Positions 16,198 through 23,453 of a stretch of DNA of 45,975 nucleotides are shown here, one piece after another. The first letter of the stretch is position 1, and each line of letters opens with the position of its first letter. Location of the stretch: NCBI GenBank assembly GCA_949127975.1, contig CASBRB010000021.1:1-45975 (forward strand), written 5' to 3'. The notes under the pieces are model-generated. The model saw only the letters and a program-made list of their open reading frames with translations, did not search any database and was not told the DNA's origin. A program made the translations under genes and the position numbers. The DNA comes from Oscillatoriales cyanobacterium PMM_0019. GTDB taxonomy: Bacteria; Cyanobacteriota; Cyanobacteriia; Cyanobacteriales; CASBRB01.

Positions 16198-17121
16198 TTA
16201 GCCATCTATTCCTCTGTTTCTTCTCGGTCCCGGGGGTAAAACTGCATTCTCAATGAAGAAAGTTACTTGCACAGGACCGAAGCGCTCTTGAATTTCTGCC
16301 TCAATCCGCGCTGCGATCTCTGGAGCAACTTCCCCAAAATCTGGATGCAGAACCAAATGCATCTGGACATACACCAGACGCCCAACTACTCCCCGCGATC
16401 GAATTTTGTAACAGTTGGTAATGCCTCCATTATGGCGGGCAATTTGCGCTAGCACTTCCGGAGCGATCGCCGTTTGCTGTACAAATAGGGGTAAATGCCA
16501 CTTGAGGACTTGCCAAGCACTTACCACCGCCAAAATCACCAGCACGATCGCTAGTACTACATCCAGCCAGACTACACCCCACCAAGTTGTCGCTAGGGCA
16601 CCGATTACCAATAAAGTTAGCCCAGCGTCAGTCAGTTGCTGTCTGGCATTGAAGCGCAGGGCAGGGCTATTTAACCGTGCGGCTTGGTGAATGCACGCTA
16701 TCGCCAACCCCAGACTGGTTGTCACTAAAAAGCCCAGCAACTCCAGCAAGCGTGGACTAACACGCACAGCATGAGGCAGTGTTCCCCCATGAGGGACTGC
16801 TGCCAATTGAGCCGCCGACATGGTTAATAAATTTAGGCAGGCGAAGCCCAAAAAGGCTGTCAGTAACAAGGTGAGCGAGGTTTCCCGTTTACCATGACCA
16901 TAGGCTTCGCGCCCATTGGGGCGATCAATGGCCGTCACGGCGAATAAACTCAACAAGGTACTGTAGCTGCTAATCAAGGTGTACAACGATTCTGCCATCA
17001 CACTGAGCGATCGGGTAGTCCAGCCTGCGGAAGCTTTCACTGACAATACAAATAATGTGAGCCATAGCGTCACAAATAAAACCAGACGAATCGTCCGATA
17101 GCGGTTTGATGCCTGGGTCAT
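16198..17121 (-). CDS. Cation-diffusion-facilitator-like membrane protein with degenerate metal sites
   Basis: About 307 residues with five to six hydrophobic segments and a C-terminal cytoplasmic ferredoxin-like domain (YVQMHLVLHPDFGEVAPEIAARIEAEIQERF), the architecture of CDF zinc/iron exporters; the loop motif YGHGKRE is kept. The metal ligands are not: the usual TM2 A-D-S-L-H-S-L-S-D reads AESLYTLIS, and in TM5 the usual His before the Asp is missing (RQQLTDAG). Metal transport by the canonical site is therefore doubtful. ATG 17121 is used; a GTG at 17169 would add 16 residues. It is the likely first gene of a transcript with polA. Confidence 0.75.
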   Translation of the reverse strand: MTQASNRYRTIRLVLFVTLWLTLFVLSVKASAGWTTRSLSVMAESLYTLISSYSTLLSLFAVTAIDRPNGREAYGHGKRETSLTLLLTAFLGFACLNLLTMSAAQLAAVPHGGTLPHAVRVSPRLLELLGFLVTTSLGLAIACIHQAARLNSPALRFNARQQLTDAGLTLLVIGALATTWWGVVWLDVVLAIVLVILAVVSAWQVLKWHLPLFVQQTAIAPEVLAQIARHNGGITNCYKIRSRGVVGRLVYVQMHLVLHPDFGEVAPEIAARIEAEIQERFGPVQVTFFIENAVLPPGPRRNRGIDG

Positions 17122-17253
17122 GAAATCAAGGCTAGCATGGCATTTACCCCAAACAGTATCGGTTAACACCCCCCAGTCCCCAAATTTTCGATTTTAGATG
17201 CGAGGATGTTGGAGTAAGCTGCAAGAGCCTATATTTTGTACTGAGAATTTTCC

Positions 17254-18138
17254 ATGCAAGAACTCTCTGTCCTTAATCAGTCGGTGTTGAAAAACTCTGC
17301 TACAGCAGAAGCTTTGGATATTAAGTTGCTAGTTTTAGACATTGATGGTACAATAGCAGGCTTGTCTAACGATGTCAGAGAACCAGTACGCGCTGCCATT
17401 CAAGCGGTAATGGCTAAAGGCGTCTTGGTAGCGATCGCTACGGGCCGAATGTACCGTTCTACCTTGCGCTTTCATAGCGCCATTGGCTCGACTTTGCCAG
17501 TGCTAGCTTACCAGGGAGCTTGGATTCAAGATCCCATAACTGGAAAAATTCATCGTCACTTGCCAGTTTCTATACCAATGGCGAGGCAATTACTAGACTA
17601 CTTTGAGCAGCCGTCGTTGCGCGAGCTTCTTACTCTCCATTTATATATCAACGATCGGCTATATGTTCGGGAAGTAACGGAAGAAACGGAAATCTATGCA
17701 GTTCGCTCTGGGATTAACCCCATCCCTGTAGGCGATTTGCGCTCCGTCCTAACTTCTGAACCCACAAAAGTTTTAGCTCTCAGTGATGATACTGCTGTGA
17801 TTGCCAACCTGCTGGGGAGCCTCCGCAAGCAATACACTCCCGCTGAGCTATACATGACAACCTCTGTAGCAACTTACTTTGAAGCTACTAACCCTTTGGT
17901 GAATAAAGGTACAGCTGTGCGTTTCTTAGCTGAAGAAATGCTGGGGCTGTCGTCTGCTAACGTGATGACGATCGGGGATAATTTTAATGATGTCGAAATG
18001 CTGGAATACGCTGGGCTGGGTGTGGCAATGGATAATGCACCAGCAGAGGTGAAGGCAAAAGCCCAGTGGGTGGCTCCTAGTGTTGAGGAAGACGGTGTGG
18101 CAGCCGCAATAGAAACATTCCTGCTGTCAACCACCTGA
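17254..18138 (+). CDS. HAD-superfamily (Cof-type) hydrolase
   Basis: A 294-residue protein with the four HAD motifs: VLDIDGTIAG (nucleophile Asp, about residue 30), IATGRMYRS (motif II region), a Lys in PTKVLALS (motif III), and MTIGDNFNDVEML (motif IV). The size and C2 cap fit the Cof/YidA subfamily, which dephosphorylates sugar phosphates and other small metabolites; the substrate is unknown. It is divergent from the CDF-like gene, and the strong hairpin at 18152-18200 follows its stop. Confidence 0.92.
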   Translation: MQELSVLNQSVLKNSATAEALDIKLLVLDIDGTIAGLSNDVREPVRAAIQAVMAKGVLVAIATGRMYRSTLRFHSAIGSTLPVLAYQGAWIQDPITGKIHRHLPVSIPMARQLLDYFEQPSLRELLTLHLYINDRLYVREVTEETEIYAVRSGINPIPVGDLRSVLTSEPTKVLALSDDTAVIANLLGSLRKQYTPAELYMTTSVATYFEATNPLVNKGTAVRFLAEEMLGLSSANVMTIGDNFNDVEMLEYAGLGVAMDNAPAEVKAKAQWVAPSVEEDGVAAAIETFLLSTT

Positions 18139-18151
18139 TATTAGTGGCGAT

Positions 18152-18200
18152 CAGTAATGAGACCGACGACTGGCCGTGTTTCGTCTCGGTCTCATTACTG
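18152..18200. terminator. Strong hairpin between convergent genes
   Basis: CAGTAATGAGACCGACGAC at 18152-18170 pairs with the near-perfect complement at 18182-18200 (14 bp perfect at the base). It lacks a T-tract, so it may act as a bidirectional hairpin or mRNA stabiliser rather than a classical intrinsic terminator. It begins 14 bases after the HAD gene. Confidence 0.55.
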
Positions 18201-18281
18201 GTTCGCTCCTCACACACCTGAATAGTATACGACTTCCATCTTTTTGTCACCCCCCAAGTAGAAATATCTAACTTTAGGAAG

Positions 18282-18394
18282 AGTAAGGACTTTAGTCCTC
18301 ACTACGAACCTGAGTAAGGACAGGACTTACGCACTGCCCCGATATATAGCGGTTCGTAGGGGCAATCCCCCTGTGGTTGCCCCGATATATAGCT
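18282..18394. repeat. R3 and R2 intergenic repeats
   Basis: GGACTTTAGTCCTCACTACGAACC (R3 type, with the GGACTTTAGTCC palindrome) at about 18287-18310. An R2 unit (ACAGGACTTACGCACTGCC, GGTTCGTAGGGGCAATCCCC, GGTTGCCCC) follows at 18320-18393. No gene is seen in 18201-18394. Confidence 0.65.
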
Positions 18395-19315
18395 TCACAG
18401 TTCTACTGGTGCGTTAGCATCTAATATATCTTGCAGCATCAACCTTAAGACTGATTGAGTCACGCCCACTAAGCCCAATCTTGCTTGAGCTAGCTGGGGC
18501 GTCTGTGTTTTCACCTCACCCCAGATGCGACAACTGCTGTGAAAGCTTAACATCGCATCGCTCAAACTAGCCGCAAGTTTTACTACGATCGAGTATAGAT
18601 CGGATTTACTAGGTTGACTGAGTTCATCTAGCACCCCTAACAACTGGCTAATCAGACGTTTTTCTGCCGGATGCACCAGACAGAGTTGGTTATCGGCATT
18701 TAGCCAAGGGATGGGGTTGGGTGCAACCACTTTGGTGTCGGGGCTGAGCTTGATTAAGCCTTCCTGATGCCCCAAGCGTAAAAGTGAACAACAACGAGCA
18801 TGAGCATACTGCACTGGGAATAAATTGATTGGTGATTGGGAAGTTTCTTCCTCCTGTCTCCCTAGCATCGGGGGAATCTGAGTCAAGTTTTGCAACCATT
18901 CGGCTATACCCTTGTCAGTGAGATAGAAATAAATCCAGCCGGGGGGGAAAACTTGGACAGTAAAATCTAACAGTGGTTGAGCAATAGTGTCCTGATTTAA
19001 TCTCAAACTGGCTACTAGCTGATGGGCGATGTCCAGAGCGGGAGAAAGGCAAATGCTAGCTAGTTTGAGGGCTAAAGCACTTTTATAAACCATTTCATCC
19101 TGAACCTGGTGCAGGGGAATGACTTCAGGTTTGATATTATTTATCGCTGGGACTGCTAGATTAAAGATCGACTTGTGTATGCGATCGCGAGTAGCAAAGT
19201 CTTCTGTCCCAAGACCGAAATTTTGTGCGGATAAAACAATTGCTGCCTGTAACTGCTGTAACAGCAACGGCTTGATAGCAAGATCGTTAAGTTCGGCTAA
19301 ACTCGCAATCTTCAT
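18395..19315 (-). CDS. Stand-alone DALR anticodon-binding-domain protein (ArgRS-like)
   Basis: A 306-residue protein whose C-terminal part resembles the arginyl-tRNA synthetase anticodon-binding region: VQYAHARCCSLLRLGHQ around residue 170 (ArgRS: QYAHAR) and LAQARLGLVGVTQSVLRLMLQDILDANAPVEL at the end. The N-terminal about 150 residues are helical with no HIGH or KMSK signature and no Rossmann fold, so it cannot charge tRNA. Its function is unknown; tRNA binding is inferred. It is preceded by a small gene 33 bases upstream on the same strand. Confidence 0.8.
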   Translation of the reverse strand: MKIASLAELNDLAIKPLLLQQLQAAIVLSAQNFGLGTEDFATRDRIHKSIFNLAVPAINNIKPEVIPLHQVQDEMVYKSALALKLASICLSPALDIAHQLVASLRLNQDTIAQPLLDFTVQVFPPGWIYFYLTDKGIAEWLQNLTQIPPMLGRQEEETSQSPINLFPVQYAHARCCSLLRLGHQEGLIKLSPDTKVVAPNPIPWLNADNQLCLVHPAEKRLISQLLGVLDELSQPSKSDLYSIVVKLAASLSDAMLSFHSSCRIWGEVKTQTPQLAQARLGLVGVTQSVLRLMLQDILDANAPVEL

Positions 19316-19348
19316 CCTGCAAGAGGCACTCTCCTACTTTTTCTTCTG

Positions 19349-19549
19349 TTATGATAAAAGAAACCGAGCGAAATTCAATACTTCTCGCTTGCGTTCTTCG
19401 GATAAATGACTAATTATAGCAGCAAGTATTTCTGAAACTGGTAGCCAATTCTTAGTTTTAGCCTTCCAGACAACAACGACTTGCTCGGACGATAGCGTAC
19501 TTTGAGCTAAAGTTTCTCCCTCAGTATTAGTAAACTCCAACTCCAGCAT
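19349..19549 (-). CDS. Small hypothetical protein
   Basis: A 66-residue protein starting MLELEFTNTEGETLAQSTL and ending HLSEERKREVLNFARFLLS; the tail resembles the C-terminal helix of DUF2281-type small proteins but the match is weak. The frame is open to 19630, yet that extension is encoded by an R1 repeat, so the ATG at 19549 is preferred. It precedes the DALR gene by 33 bases and may be cotranscribed. Function unknown. Confidence 0.45.
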   Translation of the reverse strand: MLELEFTNTEGETLAQSTLSSEQVVVVWKAKTKNWLPVSEILAAIISHLSEERKREVLNFARFLLS

Positions 19550-19566
19550 AAAAAATGTGGGTAAGG

Positions 19567-19676
19567 ACAAGGGCTCTGCCTGGGAACGCTGTTGGAGAGG
19601 CTCTGCCTCCAATTCCACGCACCAGCCCACCTTGGTGCTACCTTCGTTCCCAGGCAGAGCCTAGGAACGAGAAGAA
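19567..19676. repeat. R1 repeat pair
   Basis: Two R1-type arms in opposite orientation: 19570-19612 (GGCTCTGCCTGGGAACG then GAGGCTCTGCCTCC) and 19643-19669 (CGTTCCCAGGCAGAGCC). The whole forms a large imperfect inverted repeat upstream of ppsA. Confidence 0.65.
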
Positions 19677-19779
19677 ACGAGCGAGATCGCGCGATCCCAA
19701 AGAAATTATAAAAAAAATTACAAGTTATTCACATTTACCCATATGGAATGTATCGCTCGTTACACTGAAGACAGAATAG

Positions 19780-22260
19780 ATGAAAAAACCTATGGTTACA
19801 GCAGTTAAAGAAAAGTCTTTTCCAGTCTCAAAAGAGCAATCCCTGATACTGTGGTTCGATGAAGTGGGCATAGCCGATATTCCCCTGGTGGGCGGCAAGA
19901 ATGCTTCCCTAGGGGAAATGATCCAAAAACTGAGTGCTAAAGGAGTTAATGTTCCCACGGGGTTTGCCACTACAGCTTATGCTTATCGTTACTTTATTGA
20001 GTCGTCTGGTTTAGAAGAAAAGCTGCGGAAGTTGTTTGCCGACTTAGATGTTGATGATGTGAATAACTTACGGCAGCGGGGGAATAAAGCGCGATCGCTA
20101 ATTCTGCACACCCCATTTCCAGTGGAACTCCGGGATGCGATTAGTAATGCATACCTTGGGATGTGCTCTAGCTACGGACTAGATATGGATGTCGCCGTCC
20201 GCTCTAGCGCCACCGCCGAAGACTTGCCGGATGCCAGTTTTGCAGGTCAACAGGAAAGCTATCTGAACATCCAAACTGACAAAGGAGTTCTGGCAGCCTG
20301 TCACAAATGCTTTGCTTCCCTATTTACCGATCGGGCCATCTCCTATCGCCACACAAAAGGCTTTGACCATTTTAACATTGCCCTGTCGGTTGGAGTGCAA
20401 AAAATGGTGCGTTCCGACTTAGCCTGCTCTGGGGTGATGTTCACTATTGATACCGAAACCGGATTTAAAAACGCCGCTTTGATTACAGCATCTTACGGTC
20501 TAGGGGAAAATATAGTGCAAGGGGCAGTCAACCCAGACGAATATTTAGTGTTTAAACCTACTTTGCAAACAGGGTTTCGCCCGATTATCGAAAAACGACT
20601 AGGCACGAAAGAATTAAAACTGGTTTGTGACGTGGGGGGCTGTAAGATTACCAAGCAGGAGCGAACTACCCTTAAAGAGCAGCAGCAATTTACTCTTACC
20701 GATGACGAAATTTTGCAACTAGCTCGCTGGGGGTGTTTGATCGAGGATCATTATAGCCAAGTACATGGCTCTTACACCCCGATGGATATTGAGTGGGCGA
20801 AAGATGGAGCTACTGATGAACTGTTTATCGTTCAAGCCCGCCCGGAAACCGTGCAATCCCAAAAGAGTAATAGTATCTTACGCAGCTATCACTTGAAAGA
20901 ACATAGCCAGGTGTTAGTAACCGGGCGCAGTGTTGGGGAAGCGATTGGACAAGGGAAAGTTCGTGTAATTTTGGATGCCCGCAAGTTAGAGTTGTTTAAA
21001 CCTGGAGAGGTTTTGGTGACAGCTAAAACCGATCCTGACTGGGAACCGATTATGAAAAAGGCGAGTGCGATCGTTACTAATCAAGGCGGACGTACTTGCC
21101 ACGCAGCAATTATTGCGCGAGAGTTGGGAATTCCAGCTATAGTGGGTTGCACTAATGCCACTGATGTGTTAACAAAAGGTCAAGAAGTGACAGTCTCTTG
21201 TGCCGAAGGAGACGAAGGGCGGGTGTATGCAGGGTTACTGCCCTACGAACTAAAAGAAGTTACCCTAGAAAACCTACCCCGCACCCGGACTAAAATCATG
21301 ATGAACGTGGGCAACCCGGAAGAAGCGTTTCGGCTCTCAGCCATGCCTAATGATGGGGTAGGGTTAGCGAGATTAGAATTTATCATCGCCAACCATATCA
21401 AAGTACACCCGCTAGCATTGATTCATTTTGACGAACTCGAGGATGAAGAAGCCAAAGCTAAGATTGCCCAAATAACCGCACACTACGACGATAAGCCAAA
21501 GTACTTCGTGGATAAATTAGCTTACGGCGTAGCGAGGATAGCTGCTGCATTCTATCCCAAACCTGTAGTAGTGCGGATGAGTGACTTCAAGAGCAACGAA
21601 TATGCCAACCTCCTGGGTGGGCAACAATTTGAGCCAAAGGAAGAAAACCCAATGCTCAGTTGGCGGGGTGCATCTCGCTACTACGATCCCCGTTACCGGG
21701 ATGCCTTTTCCCTAGAGTGCCAAGCAATTAAAAGGGTAAGGGATGAGATGGGCTTGACAAATGTGATTGTAATGATTCCATTCTGTCGTACTCCAGATGA
21801 AGGGCGTAAAGTGTTAGCCGAAATGGCAAAGCAAGGTTTAGAAAGGGGACATTTCCAGCCTGTGGGGGAAGTATTTCCCCGCCCTGAGGACTTACAAATT
21901 TATGTAATGTGCGAATTGCCTAGCAATGTCATCTTGGCTGATAAGTTTAGCGAGGTATTTGACGGTTTTTCGATCGGCTCAAATGATTTAACCCAATTAA
22001 CATTAGGATTGGATCGAGATTCAGCATTAGTGGCACATATTTTTGATGAGCGCAATGAAGCCGTCAAAGAGATGGTAAAGATGGCTATAGTTGCATCCAA
22101 AAAGAACAAGCGCAAGATTGGTATTTGTGGGCAAGCGCCAAGCGATTATCCTGAATTTGCCCGTTTCTTGGTTGAATTGGGGATTGACTCGATGAGTCTA
22201 AATCCAGATTCAGTGGTGAAAACGTTGCTAGAAGTTGCCTCTGTAGAAGCAGGTTCGTAG
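19780..22260 (+). CDS. ppsA: Phosphoenolpyruvate synthase
   Basis: An 826-residue pyruvate, water dikinase converting pyruvate and ATP to PEP, AMP and phosphate (gluconeogenic direction). The N-terminal ATP-binding domain has VGGKNASLGEM and RSSATAEDLPDASFAGQQESYLN. The central swivelling domain carries the phospho-histidine loop GGRTCHAAIIARELGIPAIVGC (about residue 440). The C-terminal PEP/pyruvate barrel has RMSDFKSNEYANLLGG, and GSNDLTQLTLGLDRDS with the proton-donor segment KIGICGQAPSDYPEF. The length matches the PpsA family. It is a single gene between repeat clusters; an internal ATG four codons in is possible. Confidence 0.96.
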   Translation: MKKPMVTAVKEKSFPVSKEQSLILWFDEVGIADIPLVGGKNASLGEMIQKLSAKGVNVPTGFATTAYAYRYFIESSGLEEKLRKLFADLDVDDVNNLRQRGNKARSLILHTPFPVELRDAISNAYLGMCSSYGLDMDVAVRSSATAEDLPDASFAGQQESYLNIQTDKGVLAACHKCFASLFTDRAISYRHTKGFDHFNIALSVGVQKMVRSDLACSGVMFTIDTETGFKNAALITASYGLGENIVQGAVNPDEYLVFKPTLQTGFRPIIEKRLGTKELKLVCDVGGCKITKQERTTLKEQQQFTLTDDEILQLARWGCLIEDHYSQVHGSYTPMDIEWAKDGATDELFIVQARPETVQSQKSNSILRSYHLKEHSQVLVTGRSVGEAIGQGKVRVILDARKLELFKPGEVLVTAKTDPDWEPIMKKASAIVTNQGGRTCHAAIIARELGIPAIVGCTNATDVLTKGQEVTVSCAEGDEGRVYAGLLPYELKEVTLENLPRTRTKIMMNVGNPEEAFRLSAMPNDGVGLARLEFIIANHIKVHPLALIHFDELEDEEAKAKIAQITAHYDDKPKYFVDKLAYGVARIAAAFYPKPVVVRMSDFKSNEYANLLGGQQFEPKEENPMLSWRGASRYYDPRYRDAFSLECQAIKRVRDEMGLTNVIVMIPFCRTPDEGRKVLAEMAKQGLERGHFQPVGEVFPRPEDLQIYVMCELPSNVILADKFSEVFDGFSIGSNDLTQLTLGLDRDSALVAHIFDERNEAVKEMVKMAIVASKKNKRKIGICGQAPSDYPEFARFLVELGIDSMSLNPDSVVKTLLEVASVEAGS

Positions 22261-22395
22261 TACGGACTTTAGTCCGTAAAGGTTCGTAGCGCGGACTTTA
22301 GTCCGTAGCAGAAACAAATACAGTACTGTAGCAGACTGGGCATATGTAGGGGCAACCACAGGGGGATTGCCCCTACCACCCGCTATATGTAGTGG
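22257..22395. repeat. R3, TACAGTACTGTA and R2 repeats
   Basis: Two copies of CGGACTTTAGTCCG (22263-22276 and 22292-22305) are separated by GGTTCGTAG. The palindrome TACAGTACTGTA is at 22319-22330, and an R2 unit with GGGGCAACCACAGGGGGATTGCCCC is at about 22348-22376. Confidence 0.7.
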
Positions 22396-22412
22396 CAGTT
22401 CAAGGTTGATTG

Positions 22413-22883
22413 TCAGCCATTTACAAAAGGGGCTGCTCCGTCTACTAGATTGCCTAACACAATTACTCGTAATTCAGTCACTCGTTGCAGGGTGTCGTCG
22501 TTTGTTAAAAAAACTTCGCAGTTTGCAGTAATAGCAGCACCAATTTGGAGGGCATCTGGCAACGTCAAATTATACGCTGCACGAATAGAAGCAGCTTGTT
22601 GCCCTACAGTTGCATCAATTAATTGAAATACCGTATGTTCTGCGTTGGCAATCACATTTAAATAATCTTGCTGTAATTGGTTCAACCCCAATCGGTAAGG
22701 ATGCACCAAGCATTCTGCCAAAGTTACAGGTGAAGTCACGGCTGTTAACAGTCCTGAATCAATCCGATCAAAAATTGGGCTAACTCGATTAAAATAGGCT
22801 GGGTGACGTTCAACATAATAGATCACCGGGGCTGTATCCAGAAACAGACGATGTACATCCTGTAATGCTTCCTCAATATTCAT
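22413..22883 (-). CDS. PIN-domain (VapC-like) toxin
   Basis: A 156-residue PIN-domain protein. The acidic metal site is visible: FLDTAPVIYYVE (Asp about residue 16), TLAECLVHP (Glu about residue 57), LPDALQIGAAI (Asp about residue 110) and FLTNDD (about residue 129). PIN toxins are Mg-dependent ribonucleases cleaving tRNA or mRNA. It lies two bases downstream of the antitoxin-like gene on the same strand, the standard antitoxin-first order. Confidence 0.88.
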   Translation of the reverse strand: MNIEEALQDVHRLFLDTAPVIYYVERHPAYFNRVSPIFDRIDSGLLTAVTSPVTLAECLVHPYRLGLNQLQQDYLNVIANAEHTVFQLIDATVGQQAASIRAAYNLTLPDALQIGAAITANCEVFLTNDDTLQRVTELRVIVLGNLVDGAAPFVNG

Positions 22884-22885
22884 TG

Positions 22886-23125
22886 TTACCTGTTCCAGAC
22901 CTGTTCTCGATGCTTGTCCCCTTCTTGGCGAGTTCTCGATACCCAGGTTTGAGCATCTTCACCAGCCAGTGGATAGGGTGCAGATCCTTTAATATCATGC
23001 CAGCTAGGACGAGATTTTGCCGTTGGGTAATGTTGACGAATGCGCTCTATTAAGAAAGCCACAAACTGTAGCTGTTGTTCTAGCGGTAGCTGCCCCGCTT
23101 GTTGAAGCAATTCATCAATGCTCAT
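22886..23125 (-). CDS. Putative antitoxin partner of the PIN toxin
   Basis: A 79-residue protein: an N-terminal helical pair (MSIDELLQQAGQLPLEQQLQFVAFLIERIR), then a Pro/Trp-rich segment (RPSWHDIKGSAPYPLAGEDAQTWVSRTRQE) that probably wraps the toxin. This layout is common for cyanobacterial PIN-associated antitoxins, although the N-terminus does not clearly show a VapB AbrB fold or RHH. GTG/ATG starts further up to 23146 add seven residues; the ATG at 23125 is preferred. The ATAGTATACTAT palindrome at 23199-23210 is a likely operator. Confidence 0.7.
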   Translation of the reverse strand: MSIDELLQQAGQLPLEQQLQFVAFLIERIRQHYPTAKSRPSWHDIKGSAPYPLAGEDAQTWVSRTRQEGDKHREQVWNR

Positions 23126-23198
23126 GACATCTCTTTCGATAAACAATAGGCTGCCGTTTCTACCATAGCAGCATCCAGTACCCCATACCCATTTGCCG

Positions 23199-23210
23199 AT
23201 AGTATACTAT
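23199..23210 (-). promoter_or_regulatory. Putative operator/-10 of the PIN toxin-antitoxin pair
   Basis: ATAGTATACTAT is a perfect 12-bp palindrome containing TATACT as -10 on the minus strand, about 75 bases upstream of the antitoxin start. It shares the AGTATACT core with the parD operator at 2059-2070. Confidence 0.45.
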
Positions 23211-23245
23211 AAATGAAAGTCACGCTTGTTAAGGAACTGGGGGAG

Positions 23246-23348
23246 GAGGCAGAGCCTCAAAGCTTTCGTTCCCAGGCAGAGCCTGGGAACGAGAGGACAA
23301 GGTTAGTAGTACGGACTTTAGTCCGTAAAGGTTAGTAGTGCGGACTTT
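23246..23348. repeat. R1 and R3 intergenic repeats
   Basis: GAGGCAGAGCCTC is followed by an R1 palindrome (CGTTCCCAGGC...GCCTGGGAACG) at about 23267-23291. Two R3 units follow, the first with CGGACTTTAGTCCG (23312-23325), the second degenerate. The rest of 23349-23453 is AT-rich leader for the next gene. Confidence 0.7.
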
Positions 23349-23453
23349 TGTCATTCTTGGTAAAAGATCTATAAATTTGCTAAAAATAAGTATTTTTACT
23401 CAAGACGATACTTAGCCAATAGATTATATTGTAATTTTGATGAGGACATTAAT

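Noticed and set aside
18201-18222. GCTCCTCACACACC after a hairpin, resembling the core motif of the cyanobacterial sRNA Yfr1
   Set aside because: The first base of the motif differs from the usual ACTCCTCACAC and no terminator hairpin with a T-tract follows; probably chance.
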